From Pseudomonadota bacterium (lineage in GTDB: Bacteria; Pseudomonadota; Gammaproteobacteria; Burkholderiales; Rhodocyclaceae), in contig JAKJFA010000020.1 in NCBI GenBank assembly GCA_022705135.1, positions 1-33,278 of the forward strand: a stretch of 33,278 bases of DNA, given 5' to 3'. A program made the position numbers and the translations under genes. The number at the start of each line of letters is the position of its first letter. Within the stretch, counting starts at the first letter, position 1. Under the pieces are notes generated by a model. That model made no database searches. It was not told the origin of the DNA and saw only the letters and a program-made list of their open reading frames with translations. Shown here in pieces: positions 7,749-15,948 of the stretch.

Positions 7749-9773
7749 TTAAGGAACAGTCCGGGATAAATAGGGGTTGGCGACCAAGCTGGTAGCGTCT
7801 ATGGCTTGGGCAAATTTTGGAGATATTGACTGGACGTAGCGGTCGGTAAGGTGCAGGCTGTCCCGGAAAACAACGCTATCCCCGATCATGGCGCGGCAGA
7901 TTCCTCCGGGACAAACCAGATCGTCGAAATCGACGACCCGTGCATTCGAGAATTCGCTTGCGCCTGCCTTGAGATTTGCTTTCAGCCGGGACCGTTCGGC
8001 AGGGTTTAGCGTACTGGTGCACGGCTCCTTTCGGGGCAACCAGTCAGACTTGTTAGCCTGATTGGACAAACAGGCCGGGCCGTTGAAACCAAGGCGCGGC
8101 GCAGGAACAATGATAGCGACGGCGGTGCTTGCGCCGATTTTGCCTAAGGTGGCACGGATGCCATTCGATAATTGTTCCGGCGTGAAAGCGTAATGCGATG
8201 AACCCATAATCACCAATCCAGGACGTTTTCTTCGAATGTAATCGACAGCCTTTTCGCGCCATTCATCACAAACGGTGTACGTCGACTTGATGCGTTCGTA
8301 ATAGAAACTGACTTCTTCCGCAGGGCATGAAGATTTTGTCAGCACATCCAGTTTCCAGCCGCGGGCTTCAACAAATTCTTTCTTGATGGCGCTGAACCAC
8401 TGTGCGCCCACGCTGTCTCCAAAAAGGACTACAGTCCTGTCGGCATCCTCTCTGCCATAGGTACAAACCGACAGCTTGGACGAGTGAAACCAGGTGTCAC
8501 ATTCCTTGAAGTAAATATCCGGCACATCCTGTCTGGCGCTCTGGATACGCTTCTGTGCCGGGGTTTGCGTCAGATCGACGGCCGCCGTTTGCCAGGCGCT
8601 GAAACAAAAATAGCCTCCAGCCATGCATGCAATAGCAGCCAGCCAGATTTTGGCTGGCCGGGCCACCGAGAGCCGATGAAGAGGGTTTTCAACCCACTTG
8701 TATGCAAGTGCTGATACGAGCAGGGCGAGGCAAACCAGTCCGAAGCGGATTGCGGGCGTGTCTCCGAGGATCTCGACGCCAAGCTTTAGGATCGGCCAGT
8801 GCCAAAGGTATAAGCTGTAGGAGATATCACCCAGAAACAGGATTCCACGCTGTTGGAGCAATATCTTGGACAGGCGTGAGGAAGAGTGCCGCTCAGGTGC
8901 ATCCAGCAGTATCAAGGCTGTTCCCACGCAGGGCAGGAGCGCCCATAAACCCGGATAACGGAGGGCATCGGAATATCCTGTGGCGGCAATCAGGATTAGT
9001 AAAATGCCTGTCGAGTTGAGTATGGAGCGGCCACGCAGTGTGTCGAGCCAAGCGATCCTGCCCATCTCACATTCTTGGCGTGCAAGATAGGCGAAAGCTC
9101 CCAGCGTGAATTCCCAAGCGCGGCCGGGCATCAGGTAGAAATCGGCTTCCGAGAGAAAATGCGACTGGTAAATATTCAGTCCAAGAGAGGCTCCAAAGAC
9201 GAGGAAAAGGCCAACAACGAGCCGTCTATGCTTAAACTTGCTTCCCTGCCACCGCCAGGCCGCGAGTAGAAACATAATCAAACAGGGCCAGACAAGGTAA
9301 AACTGTTCTTCAACGGCCAGAGACCATGTGTGCAAGTACAAATAGGTATCAAGGCCGGAAGAAAAATAGTCAATGACCCGACTGGCAAAATAAAAATTGC
9401 TGAGCCATAGAGTTGCCGCCTGAGCAGTCGTTGCGTCTCGAATCTGCTGCCAGGGGCTTGTGACAAGGTACGCAACTCCGGAAGTCAGCAATAGCATCAG
9501 AAGCAAGCCGGGAAGAAGACGCTTGAAACGGTTGGCATAAAAAAGCCCAATTCTGAAATTCTTGGTCGTGTCCAGTTCGGAAAGAATCAATCTGGAAATC
9601 AGGTAACCGGAAAGCACGAAAAATACATCCACTCCAACGAACCCACCCTGAAGCCCAGTCATCTTGGCGTGGGAGGCGACGACGATTGCAATTGCAAGAG
9701 CCCTCAAGCTTTGTATGTCGTTCCGGTGGTATGCCTTGGATTCTGGTTGCCAATATTGTCGTTGTGTGTTCAT
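7749..9773 (-). CDS. Membrane acyltransferase 3 (OafA/YrhL type) with C-terminal SGNH domain
   Basis: A 674-residue protein; the ATG at 9773 starts just before the family's usual opening (IQSLRALAI). Residues ~15-370 form the multi-spanning acyltransferase-3 domain, with His35 in VASHAKMTG, GGFVGVDVFFVLSGYLI, an RF-x-RLLPGL motif and HTWSLAVEEQFYLVWP. The C-terminal part (~440-665) is a periplasmic SGNH domain with a GDS block near residue 452 and DSLH near 640. Such proteins O-acetylate cell-surface polysaccharides such as O-antigen. GC content looks lower than that of hrpA. It sits alone between two copies of the hrpA 3' end, which suggests insertion next to hrpA. No other polysaccharide genes are nearby. 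Confidence 0.9.
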   Translation of the reverse strand: MNTQRQYWQPESKAYHRNDIQSLRALAIAIVVASHAKMTGLQGGFVGVDVFFVLSGYLISRLILSELDTTKNFRIGLFYANRFKRLLPGLLLMLLLTSGVAYLVTSPWQQIRDATTAQAATLWLSNFYFASRVIDYFSSGLDTYLYLHTWSLAVEEQFYLVWPCLIMFLLAAWRWQGSKFKHRRLVVGLFLVFGASLGLNIYQSHFLSEADFYLMPGRAWEFTLGAFAYLARQECEMGRIAWLDTLRGRSILNSTGILLILIAATGYSDALRYPGLWALLPCVGTALILLDAPERHSSSRLSKILLQQRGILFLGDISYSLYLWHWPILKLGVEILGDTPAIRFGLVCLALLVSALAYKWVENPLHRLSVARPAKIWLAAIACMAGGYFCFSAWQTAAVDLTQTPAQKRIQSARQDVPDIYFKECDTWFHSSKLSVCTYGREDADRTVVLFGDSVGAQWFSAIKKEFVEARGWKLDVLTKSSCPAEEVSFYYERIKSTYTVCDEWREKAVDYIRRKRPGLVIMGSSHYAFTPEQLSNGIRATLGKIGASTAVAIIVPAPRLGFNGPACLSNQANKSDWLPRKEPCTSTLNPAERSRLKANLKAGASEFSNARVVDFDDLVCPGGICRAMIGDSVVFRDSLHLTDRYVQSISPKFAQAIDATSLVANPYLSRTVP

Positions 9774-9879
9774 GGGCGTGGTTAAATGTTTTGGAGGATA
9801 GCTATAGTAAAAGGGGCATTTTCTGAATTTTCGAACATCATAAACTGTAGGCGACACATCACGTGTTCGGGAAACTTTT

Positions 9880-12800
9880 TCACCCGCCCCGTATCCCTTC
9901 CCACTGCTTCTGCAAGCGCCTCACCGACACCGGCACCGGCGTCTTCAGTTCCTGGGCGAAGAGGTTGACGCGCAGTTCTTCCAGCAACCAGCGGAATGGC
10001 TCGATTTGCGGGTCATCAATGCCGGCCTTGGCCAACTGGAGGGCACGGCGCTCGTAGTTGGTCCATAAGGGCGTGAATTCGGCCTGTAGCCGCGCATCGC
10101 GGGTGGGGTCGGCTTTGAGTTTATCGAGCCGCACCTGCACGGCCTTCAGGTAGCGCGGCAGATGAGTCAGTCGTTCGAAGGGCGTATCGGCGACAAAATG
10201 CTTGTGCACCAGCCGTTTCACCTGTGCCTCGATATCCTGCACGGCATAGGGAAAAGCGCGAAAGGCCAGCAGCTTTTTCTGCACCGCCTGCCATTCAGTC
10301 AGTACCACCCCGGCCAGCCTTGAGACTTCCTGCATCTGCAGGCCAAGGCGGGCCTTGGCCTCGGCGCAGCGCGCCTTGAACTGCTCGGCATTGGCCGGCC
10401 ACGGCTCATACAGGCAAGCGCGTTCGAAGGCGCGGCTGACGATTTGCGATTTCAGCGCGTCGGTGGTGCCCAGCGCCATGTATTGCATACCCATCGCCGT
10501 CAGGTTGGGCACGTTTTTGTCGAAGTATTTCACCTGCTCGCGGAATTGCAGCATGAAGAGGCGCAGCAGCCCCCAGCCATGCGCCACTTGCGCTTCCTCT
10601 TGCGAATCGAAGACGCGGATAGAGACCGATTCACCTTCGTCGGTTAATGCCGGGTAGCCGATCACCTTTTGCCCGGCCACCAATACCTCCATCAATTCGG
10701 GTAGTTCGCCAAAGGTCCAGTCGGTCAGGCCGGTGTATTCGGCCGGCGTTTCGTGCAGTTCGGCGAATTCCTGCTTGGCCTCGCGCCCCCATTCGCCCTT
10801 GAGCTGCGCCAGATTGCGGCTCATGTCGAGTTGGCGGCCTTCGTCATCGACCAGCTTGATATTCATGGTCAGATGCGCGGCCAGCATGTCCGGGCGGAAG
10901 GATTCCGGCTCAACCGCCCAGCCGCGTGCATTCAGCCCGCGCGCTGAGAGGATGTAAGCGACCAGCGCCGGAATCAGCCCGGCGGCCTGTTTGCGCTCGT
11001 TGGCGGCCATGGCGGCGACGAATTCATCGACAAATTCCGGCACCGGCACCAGTTTGGCGCGAATTTTCTGCGGCAGGGTTTTGATCAGTTGCGTGACTTT
11101 TTCCTTGATCAGGCCCGGCACCATCCATTCCAGCCGCGCTGCGGGCAACTGGTTGAGCTGCGCCAGCGGCACGGTGATGGTCACGCCATCGCGCGGATTG
11201 CCCGGTTCGAAATGGTAGGCCAGCGCATAGTCGATTCCGGCCAGTTTCAGGTGATGCGAAAAAGCCTCAGTAGTAACCCCCGCTGCCGAGTGCCGCATCA
11301 GGTCGTCTTTCGACAAGAAAAGCAGTTTCGGTTGCTGCTTTTCCGCCACCCGCCGCCAGTGGTCGAAGGTAGCGCCGTTGTGAATGGGGTGCCCTTCCGG
11401 ATCGGTTTCGGGAATCACATGGTCGTAGAAGGCCGCAATCAGGCTGTCATCGACCAGCACGTCCTGCCGACGCTGCTTGTGCTCGATTTTCTCGATGTCT
11501 TCAATGAGCTTGCGGTTGTGTTGAAAAAACGGCCATTTGCGGACGTAGCTCTCATCGATCTCACCCGCCACCAGACCCTGCCGAATAAAAATGTCACGCG
11601 CCTCCACCGGCGCCAGCGGCCCATACTGCACGCGCCGTTTGGGGGTGACGACGACGCCGTGCAGGATGGTGCGCTCCCACGCCGCCACCTGCATCGATTT
11701 CTTTTCCCAGTGCGGGTCGAAGTAGCTGCGCTTGATCAGGTGTGCCCCGACCTCCTCCAGCCATTCCGGTTCGATCTTGGCGAAGAGGCGGGTGGTTTCG
11801 GTGATTTCCGCCGCCATGATCCATTTGCCAGCTTTTTTGGCAAGCGTCGAACCGGGATGAATCAGATAGCGGATGCCGCGCGCGCCCAGGTAATAGCCGG
11901 ATTCATCCGACTTGCAGCCGAGATTGCCCAAGAGGCCGGTGAGCAGGGCTTTGTGGATGGCGGCGTAGGTGGCGCCATCAATCTCCCTCGCCCCGCTTGC
12001 GGGGAGAGGGGCGCCTCCAGCACCCGACCGCCCCCTCTCCCCGGCCCTCTCCCCCAAAACGGGGGCGAGGGCGTCATTCTTTGGCAACCATCCCAGTTCG
12101 GCCACCATGGCGTGCAACTGGCCGTGCACCTCGCGCCATTCGCGCATGCGCAGCGCCGAGAGAAAATGGGCGTGGCAGTTATCGATCAACTGACGGTTCG
12201 ATTTTTTGTGTTCCAGCGCGTTCTGATACCAGGCCCACAATTTCAGCCAGCCTAGGAATTCCGATTTCTCGTCAGCAAAGAGCTTGTGCTTTTCATCGGC
12301 GACCTGCTGGCGGTCGAGCGGGCGTTCGCGCGGGTCCTGCACCGACAGGCCGGCGGCAATGACCAGCACTTCACGCAGACAGCCGCGATCTCGGGCGGCA
12401 ACGATCATGCGACCGATGCGCGGATCGAGCGGCAGTTTGGCCAGACCGTGGCCGATGCCGGTGAGTTGATTGCCTTCATCCAGCGCGCCCAATTCGTTGA
12501 GCAGCGCATAACCATCGGCAATCGCCTTGCCCGGCGGCGGCTCCAGGAACGGGAAGCTTTCGACATCGGTGAGCTTCAGCGACTTCATGCGCAAAATGAC
12601 GCCCGCCAGCGAGGAGCGCAGAATTTCCGGGTCGGTATAGGCCAGGCGGGCATTAAACTCAGCCTCGTCGTACAGGCGGATGCAGACACCTGCCGCCACG
12701 CGACCGCAGCGTCCGGCCCGCTGCCGCGCCGCCGCCTGCGAAATCGCCTCGACCTGCAACTGCTCGACCTTGTTGCGGTAGGAATAACGCTTGACCCTTG

Positions 12801-13905
12801 CCAGCCCGGTATCGACCACGTAGCGAATGCCCGGCACCGTCAGCGAGGTTTCGGCCACATTGGTCGCCAGCACGATGCGGCGCGCGCCAGAGGGCTTGAA
12901 AATGCGATCCTGCTCTTCGGCGGAGAGGCGCGAGAATAATGGCAGGATTTCCGTGTGCGGCGCGAATTTGGCAGATGAGCGCTTCCTCAGCGCTTCCGCC
13001 GCCTCGCGGATTTCGCGCTCACCGGGCAGGAAAACCAGCGTGTCGCCCGGCCCCAGCCTGGCTACCTCGTCAATGGCATCGACAATGGCCTCGTACAGAT
13101 CGCGTTCGTCATCCTTGTCTTCTGTCTGCACTGGACGATGGCGCACTTCCACCGGGTACAGGCGGCCGGAAACCTCAATCACCGGTGCGCCGTTGAAATG
13201 CTGCGAAAAACGCTCGGCATCGATAGTGGCCGAAGTGACGATCACCTTCAGGTCAGGCCGCTTGGGCAGTAACTGCTTGAGATAACCCAACAGAAAATCG
13301 ATGTTGAGGCTACGCTCATGCGCCTCGTCGATAATGATCGTGTCGTAGGCGTTGAGATAGGGATCGGTCTGCGTCTCGGCCAGCAGAATGCCGTCCGTCA
13401 TCAGCTTGATCACCGACTCCGGAATGGTGCGGTCGTGAAAGCGGATTTTGACCCCCACCCCCGCGCCCACCTGCGTTTTCAGTTCCTGCGCCAACCGGCT
13501 CGCCACCGAACGCGCCGCCAGCCGGCGCGGCTGCGTATGACCGATCATGCCGGTGCTGCCGCGCCCAAGCTCAATGCAAATTTTCGGCAACTGTGTCGTC
13601 TTGCCGGAGCCGGTTTCGCCGCAGACGATGACGACCTGGTTTTTGGCGATCAGCGCCGCAATGTCGGCGCGTCGCTCGTTGACCGGCAGGTCAAGCTGAA
13701 ATTCCGGCTTGGGCAGGCGCTGGCGGCGTTGGGCAACGATGCCGCGCGAACGTTCGAGCAGCGCATCAAACTCGGCCTGCGCTTTCTGCCGGCGCGGCCC
13801 CTGCATCTGCTTCAATTCGCGCAACAAGGCTTTAAGGCGCGGGCGGTCAGCCACCAGACAATCGGAAAAATCAGATCGCATCAAAGATTTCAGGTATTGT
13901 GGCAA
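9880..13905 (-). CDS. hrpA: ATP-dependent RNA helicase HrpA, DEAH type, with in-frame repeat insertion
   Basis: A 1341-residue protein. Walker A is GETGSGKTTQ at about 94-103, the DEAH box (IIDEAHERS) lies near 193, SATID follows, and the QxxRxGRxGR motif reads RQRAGRCGR. The large C-terminal region (DUF3418-like, after the OB-fold) is present to the end. HrpA acts on mRNA and ribosome-associated RNA in the cytoplasm. Length is slightly above the ~1300 usual for the family. The excess includes about 30 residues near 612-640 (a Pro/Gly/Arg-rich LGERAGERG segment) encoded by a palindromic repeat at 11985-12071. The 3' end has a diverged second copy at 7584-7686. Confidence 0.96.
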   Translation of the reverse strand: MPQYLKSLMRSDFSDCLVADRPRLKALLRELKQMQGPRRQKAQAEFDALLERSRGIVAQRRQRLPKPEFQLDLPVNERRADIAALIAKNQVVIVCGETGSGKTTQLPKICIELGRGSTGMIGHTQPRRLAARSVASRLAQELKTQVGAGVGVKIRFHDRTIPESVIKLMTDGILLAETQTDPYLNAYDTIIIDEAHERSLNIDFLLGYLKQLLPKRPDLKVIVTSATIDAERFSQHFNGAPVIEVSGRLYPVEVRHRPVQTEDKDDERDLYEAIVDAIDEVARLGPGDTLVFLPGEREIREAAEALRKRSSAKFAPHTEILPLFSRLSAEEQDRIFKPSGARRIVLATNVAETSLTVPGIRYVVDTGLARVKRYSYRNKVEQLQVEAISQAAARQRAGRCGRVAAGVCIRLYDEAEFNARLAYTDPEILRSSLAGVILRMKSLKLTDVESFPFLEPPPGKAIADGYALLNELGALDEGNQLTGIGHGLAKLPLDPRIGRMIVAARDRGCLREVLVIAAGLSVQDPRERPLDRQQVADEKHKLFADEKSEFLGWLKLWAWYQNALEHKKSNRQLIDNCHAHFLSALRMREWREVHGQLHAMVAELGWLPKNDALAPVLGERAGERGRSGAGGAPLPASGAREIDGATYAAIHKALLTGLLGNLGCKSDESGYYLGARGIRYLIHPGSTLAKKAGKWIMAAEITETTRLFAKIEPEWLEEVGAHLIKRSYFDPHWEKKSMQVAAWERTILHGVVVTPKRRVQYGPLAPVEARDIFIRQGLVAGEIDESYVRKWPFFQHNRKLIEDIEKIEHKQRRQDVLVDDSLIAAFYDHVIPETDPEGHPIHNGATFDHWRRVAEKQQPKLLFLSKDDLMRHSAAGVTTEAFSHHLKLAGIDYALAYHFEPGNPRDGVTITVPLAQLNQLPAARLEWMVPGLIKEKVTQLIKTLPQKIRAKLVPVPEFVDEFVAAMAANERKQAAGLIPALVAYILSARGLNARGWAVEPESFRPDMLAAHLTMNIKLVDDEGRQLDMSRNLAQLKGEWGREAKQEFAELHETPAEYTGLTDWTFGELPELMEVLVAGQKVIGYPALTDEGESVSIRVFDSQEEAQVAHGWGLLRLFMLQFREQVKYFDKNVPNLTAMGMQYMALGTTDALKSQIVSRAFERACLYEPWPANAEQFKARCAEAKARLGLQMQEVSRLAGVVLTEWQAVQKKLLAFRAFPYAVQDIEAQVKRLVHKHFVADTPFERLTHLPRYLKAVQVRLDKLKADPTRDARLQAEFTPLWTNYERRALQLAKAGIDDPQIEPFRWLLEELRVNLFAQELKTPVPVSVRRLQKQWEGIRGG
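9884..9986. repeat. Direct repeat of the hrpA 3' end, resident copy
   Basis: This is the genuine 3' end of hrpA. It matches the distal copy 2300 bases away, including 71 identical bases (9916-9986). Confidence 0.9.
11985..12071. repeat. GGGAGAGGG-type palindromic repeat inside hrpA
   Basis: Two hairpins in tandem. The first pairs 11985-11996 with 11999-12010 (12 bp, one mismatch). The second pairs 12045-12055 with 12061-12071 (11 bp, one mismatch). The span is 87 bases, a multiple of three, so the hrpA frame stays open. Related palindromes lie at 21169-21194 and 32147-32171. Confidence 0.85.
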
Positions 13906-13976
13906 AAGTGCAGTAGAGGCGGCATTCTACACTGGGCATCACAACTGACCGCACCACCGATAACTCACTGACAGCA

Positions 13977-14007
13977 TTGCACATTTGGCACTCAACCCCT
14001 GTACAAT
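13977..14007 (+). promoter_or_regulatory. Candidate sigma-70 promoter for the small gene at 14084
   Basis: TTGCAC (13977-13982) and TACAAT (14002-14007) with a 19-base spacer. The spacer is longer than the ideal 17, so this is tentative. Confidence 0.3.
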
Positions 14008-14067
14008 TTTCAACATGATCCTGCTCACCCCCAGAAACCGGTCAAACATTAGGCAACCCGCAACTTG

Positions 14068-14323
14068 CTAAGGGGAAAGAAAAATGTGGAAAATCCGCGT
14101 CAAAGCCATCCTGCAGACCGCCATCGACGAGGTCATCAAGGAACAGCACGAAGACATCGATCCAGGTTCGACCATACGCACCGAGTTGGACCACATGGTG
14201 CGCCGCACCCGCTTGGTGGACCTGGAAAAACGGCTACAACAAATGCTGCTCGAAGTCGACGGGGTACCGGAACCTAGGGCCCAACCGCCGGAAGAACCCC
14301 CTCCCGCCGGCACCCCGGAATAA
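14068..14323. repeat. Direct repeat flanking amtB, upstream copy
   Basis: Covers the ribosome binding site and the small gene that follows. The counterpart starts at 15723, 1655 bases away. The first 46 bases are identical; similarity then falls towards the 3' end. Confidence 0.85.
14084..14323 (+). CDS. Small conserved-looking protein of unknown function
   Basis: A 79-residue, charged, helix-rich protein with an AAGGGGAAAG ribosome binding site. It begins MWKIRVKAILQTAIDEVIKE and ends in a Pro-rich tail (about 64-79) that the second copy lacks. No signal peptide or membrane segment is seen. I do not recognise the family. The preserved reading frame in the second copy, apart from one stop, suggests this was a real translated gene before duplication. 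It lies directly upstream of the nitrogen-regulated amtB, but a separate promoter and a weak hairpin at 14341-14358 lie between them, so co-transcription is uncertain. Confidence 0.65.
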   Translation: MWKIRVKAILQTAIDEVIKEQHEDIDPGSTIRTELDHMVRRTRLVDLEKRLQQMLLEVDGVPEPRAQPPEEPPPAGTPE

Positions 14324-14340
14324 GGTCACCGGGCACGCTC

Positions 14341-14358
14341 GGCAGCAAAACTGCCTTT
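14341..14358 (+). terminator. Weak terminator-like hairpin
   Basis: GGCAG and CTGCC form a 5-bp stem with a CAAAA loop, followed by TTTT. It would separate the small gene from the amtB promoter. The stem is short. Confidence 0.4.
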
Positions 14359-14377
14359 TGAGGATTGCGCCTTTTCT

Positions 14378-14394
14378 TGCACAACGAAAGTGCG
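14378..14394 (+). promoter_or_regulatory. NtrC-type binding site 1 for amtB
   Basis: TGCAC-N7-GTGCG, close to the NtrC consensus TGCAC-N7-GTGCA (one end base differs). Its centre is 31 bases from site 2, about three helical turns. Confidence 0.7.
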
Positions 14395-14408
14395 CGGCTT
14401 CCCTGAGA

Positions 14409-14425
14409 TGCACTGAGCCGGTGCA
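14409..14425 (+). promoter_or_regulatory. NtrC-type binding site 2 for amtB
   Basis: TGCACTGAGCCGGTGCA, a perfect TGCAC-N7-GTGCA dyad just upstream of the sigma-54 promoter. It fits activation under nitrogen limitation. Confidence 0.8.
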
Positions 14426-14432
14426 AACAAGT

Positions 14433-14449
14433 TGGTGTGATTTGTGCTA
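14433..14449 (+). promoter_or_regulatory. Sigma-54 promoter of amtB
   Basis: TTGGTGTGATTTGTGCTA contains GG (14434-14435), ten bases, then GC (14446-14447), the defining -24/-12 arrangement. Transcription would start near 14459. The two NtrC-type sites upstream support the call. Confidence 0.8.
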
Positions 14450-14490
14450 ACCCATTGTTTCATATAGATGGAACAGCAATTGCTTTCTCT

Positions 14491-14508
14491 CCCTGAATTT
14501 TTTCAGGG
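14491..14508 (+). promoter_or_regulatory. Hairpin overlapping the amtB ribosome binding site
   Basis: CCCTGAA pairs with TTCAGGG (7 bp, TTTT loop). The 3' arm runs into AGGGGG, the amtB ribosome binding site, 4-5 bases before the ATG at 14515. Folding would hide this site, so translational tuning is possible. Confidence 0.5.
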
Positions 14509-14514
14509 GGTTTT

Positions 14515-15717
14515 ATGGAAGCACTCAAATCGGGCGGCGATACCCTGTTCGTCCTGCTTGGCGCCATTATGGTGCTCGCCATGCATGCCGGCTTCGCATT
14601 TCTCGAACTTGGCACGGTACGCAAGAAAAACCAGGTCAACGCCCTGGTCAAGATCCTCAGTGATTTCGCCGTATCGACGCTAGCCTATTTTTTCATCGGC
14701 TACGGAGTCGCCTATGGTGTCCATTTCTTTACCGGCGCTGAAACACTGGTGCAAAGGAGCGGTTTCGAACTGGCCAAATTCTTCTTCCTGCTTACTTTTG
14801 CCGCCGCCATCCCGGCCATTATTTCGGGTGGTATCGCCGAACGCACCAAGTTTCACCCGCAACTGGCGGCGACGTTCGTCATCGTCGCGCTGATCTATCC
14901 CTTTTTTGAAGGCATCGCCTGGAATCAGGCCTTCGGCATTCAAGCCTGGATGAAAGCCAATTTCGGTGTGGAATTCCACGATTTTGCCGGTTCAGTGGTC
15001 GTCCACGCGGTCGGCGGCTGGATCGCTCTCCCCGCCGTGCTCCTCCTCGGTGCCCGGCGCGGCCGCTATTCCAAAACCGGCGCCGTTGCCGCCCATCCGC
15101 CCTCATCCATCCCATTTCTCGCCCTCGGCGCCTGGATCCTCAGCGTCGGCTGGTTCGGCTTCAATGTTATGAGCGCCCAGACCCTCGACAAGATTTCCGG
15201 CCTGGTCGCCATGAATTCCCTGATGGCCATGGCAGGTGGCACCCTGGTGGCGCTCTTTGTTAGCAAGAGCGACCCCGGCTTTGTGCATAACGGCCCGCTG
15301 GCTGGCCTGGTCGCGGTCTGCGCCGGCTCCGATCTGATGCACCCCATCGGTGCCCTTTTCGTCGGTGGCATTGCCGGTGTTCTTTTCGTCGTCATGTTCA
15401 CCTTCACCCAGAACCGCTGGAAAATCGATGATGTGCTGGGCGTCTGGCCGCTGCATGGCCTGTGCGGCACCTGGGGCGGACTGGCAGCCGGTATCTTCGG
15501 CAGCAAAATGCTCGGTGGGGTCGGCGGCATCGCCTTCGTACCGCAGTTATTGATGACTGGGCTCGCCATCATCATCGCGCTGGTCGGCGGAACGCTGGTC
15601 TATGGAATTCTCAGGCACACCGTCGGCATCCGCCTCGATCAGGAGGACGAATTCAACGGCACCGATATCACCATCCACAAGATCTCGGCCACGCCGGAAA
15701 ATGAAGTGAACTGGTAA
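14515..15717 (+). CDS. amtB: Ammonium transporter
   Basis: A 400-residue inner-membrane protein with about 11 membrane segments, the usual Amt size without a signal peptide. The ammonium-pathway twin histidines are His164 (VVHAVGG) and His314 (LHGLCGTWGG). The recruitment aspartate is Asp156 (DFAGS). It conducts ammonium into the cytoplasm. A sigma-54 promoter and two NtrC sites upstream indicate nitrogen control. No PII gene (glnK) is adjacent in this window, although glnK-amtB is the common arrangement; instead a duplicated small gene flanks it on both sides. Confidence 0.95.
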   Translation: MEALKSGGDTLFVLLGAIMVLAMHAGFAFLELGTVRKKNQVNALVKILSDFAVSTLAYFFIGYGVAYGVHFFTGAETLVQRSGFELAKFFFLLTFAAAIPAIISGGIAERTKFHPQLAATFVIVALIYPFFEGIAWNQAFGIQAWMKANFGVEFHDFAGSVVVHAVGGWIALPAVLLLGARRGRYSKTGAVAAHPPSSIPFLALGAWILSVGWFGFNVMSAQTLDKISGLVAMNSLMAMAGGTLVALFVSKSDPGFVHNGPLAGLVAVCAGSDLMHPIGALFVGGIAGVLFVVMFTFTQNRWKIDDVLGVWPLHGLCGTWGGLAAGIFGSKMLGGVGGIAFVPQLLMTGLAIIIALVGGTLVYGILRHTVGIRLDQEDEFNGTDITIHKISATPENEVNW

Positions 15718-15722
15718 GCAAA

Positions 15723-15930
15723 CTAAGGGGAAAGAAAAATGTGGAAAATCCGCGTCAAAGCCATCCTGTAAACCGCCATTGACGAGGTCATCAAGGAACA
15801 GCACGAAGACATCGATCCGGGTTCGACCATACGCACCGAGTTGGACCACATGGTGCACCGGACCCAGCTTGTCGACCTGAAAAAGCGGCTGCGCGAGATG
15901 CTGGCTGAAGTCGACGGCGTTCCGGAATAA
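15723..15930. repeat. Direct repeat flanking amtB, downstream copy
   Basis: Counterpart of 14068-14323. It starts 6 bases after the amtB stop codon, includes the same ribosome binding site, and ends at the stop of the broken second copy. Confidence 0.85.
15739..15930 (+). pseudogene. Second copy of the small gene, interrupted by a TAA
   Basis: A 63-codon frame that matches the gene at 14084 but has TAA at 15769-15771 where the intact copy has CAG (codon 11). After the stop the frame stays open to 15928. About six further residues differ (for example HRTQ for RRTR), and the Pro-rich tail is absent. The substitutions after the stop and the intact frame suggest the stop is fairly recent. A 26-residue product could start at an internal ATG (about 15850), without an obvious ribosome binding site. 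Confidence 0.8.
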
Positions 15931-15948
15931 GGCTGCTCCGCCTGTCGT

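Noticed and set aside
11089..12255. 388-codon plus-strand frame opposite hrpA
   Set aside because: It is antisense to conserved HrpA sequence, low in recognisable motifs and shaped by GC-rich codon bias.
13985..14007. Second sigma-54 promoter before the small gene
   Set aside because: TTGGCAC is present, but no GC lies at the required distance from GG.
14468..14683. Upstream frame beginning at an ATG before amtB
   Set aside because: Overlaps amtB out of frame; the product looks non-natural (many Arg, Ser and Cys) and there is no good ribosome binding site.
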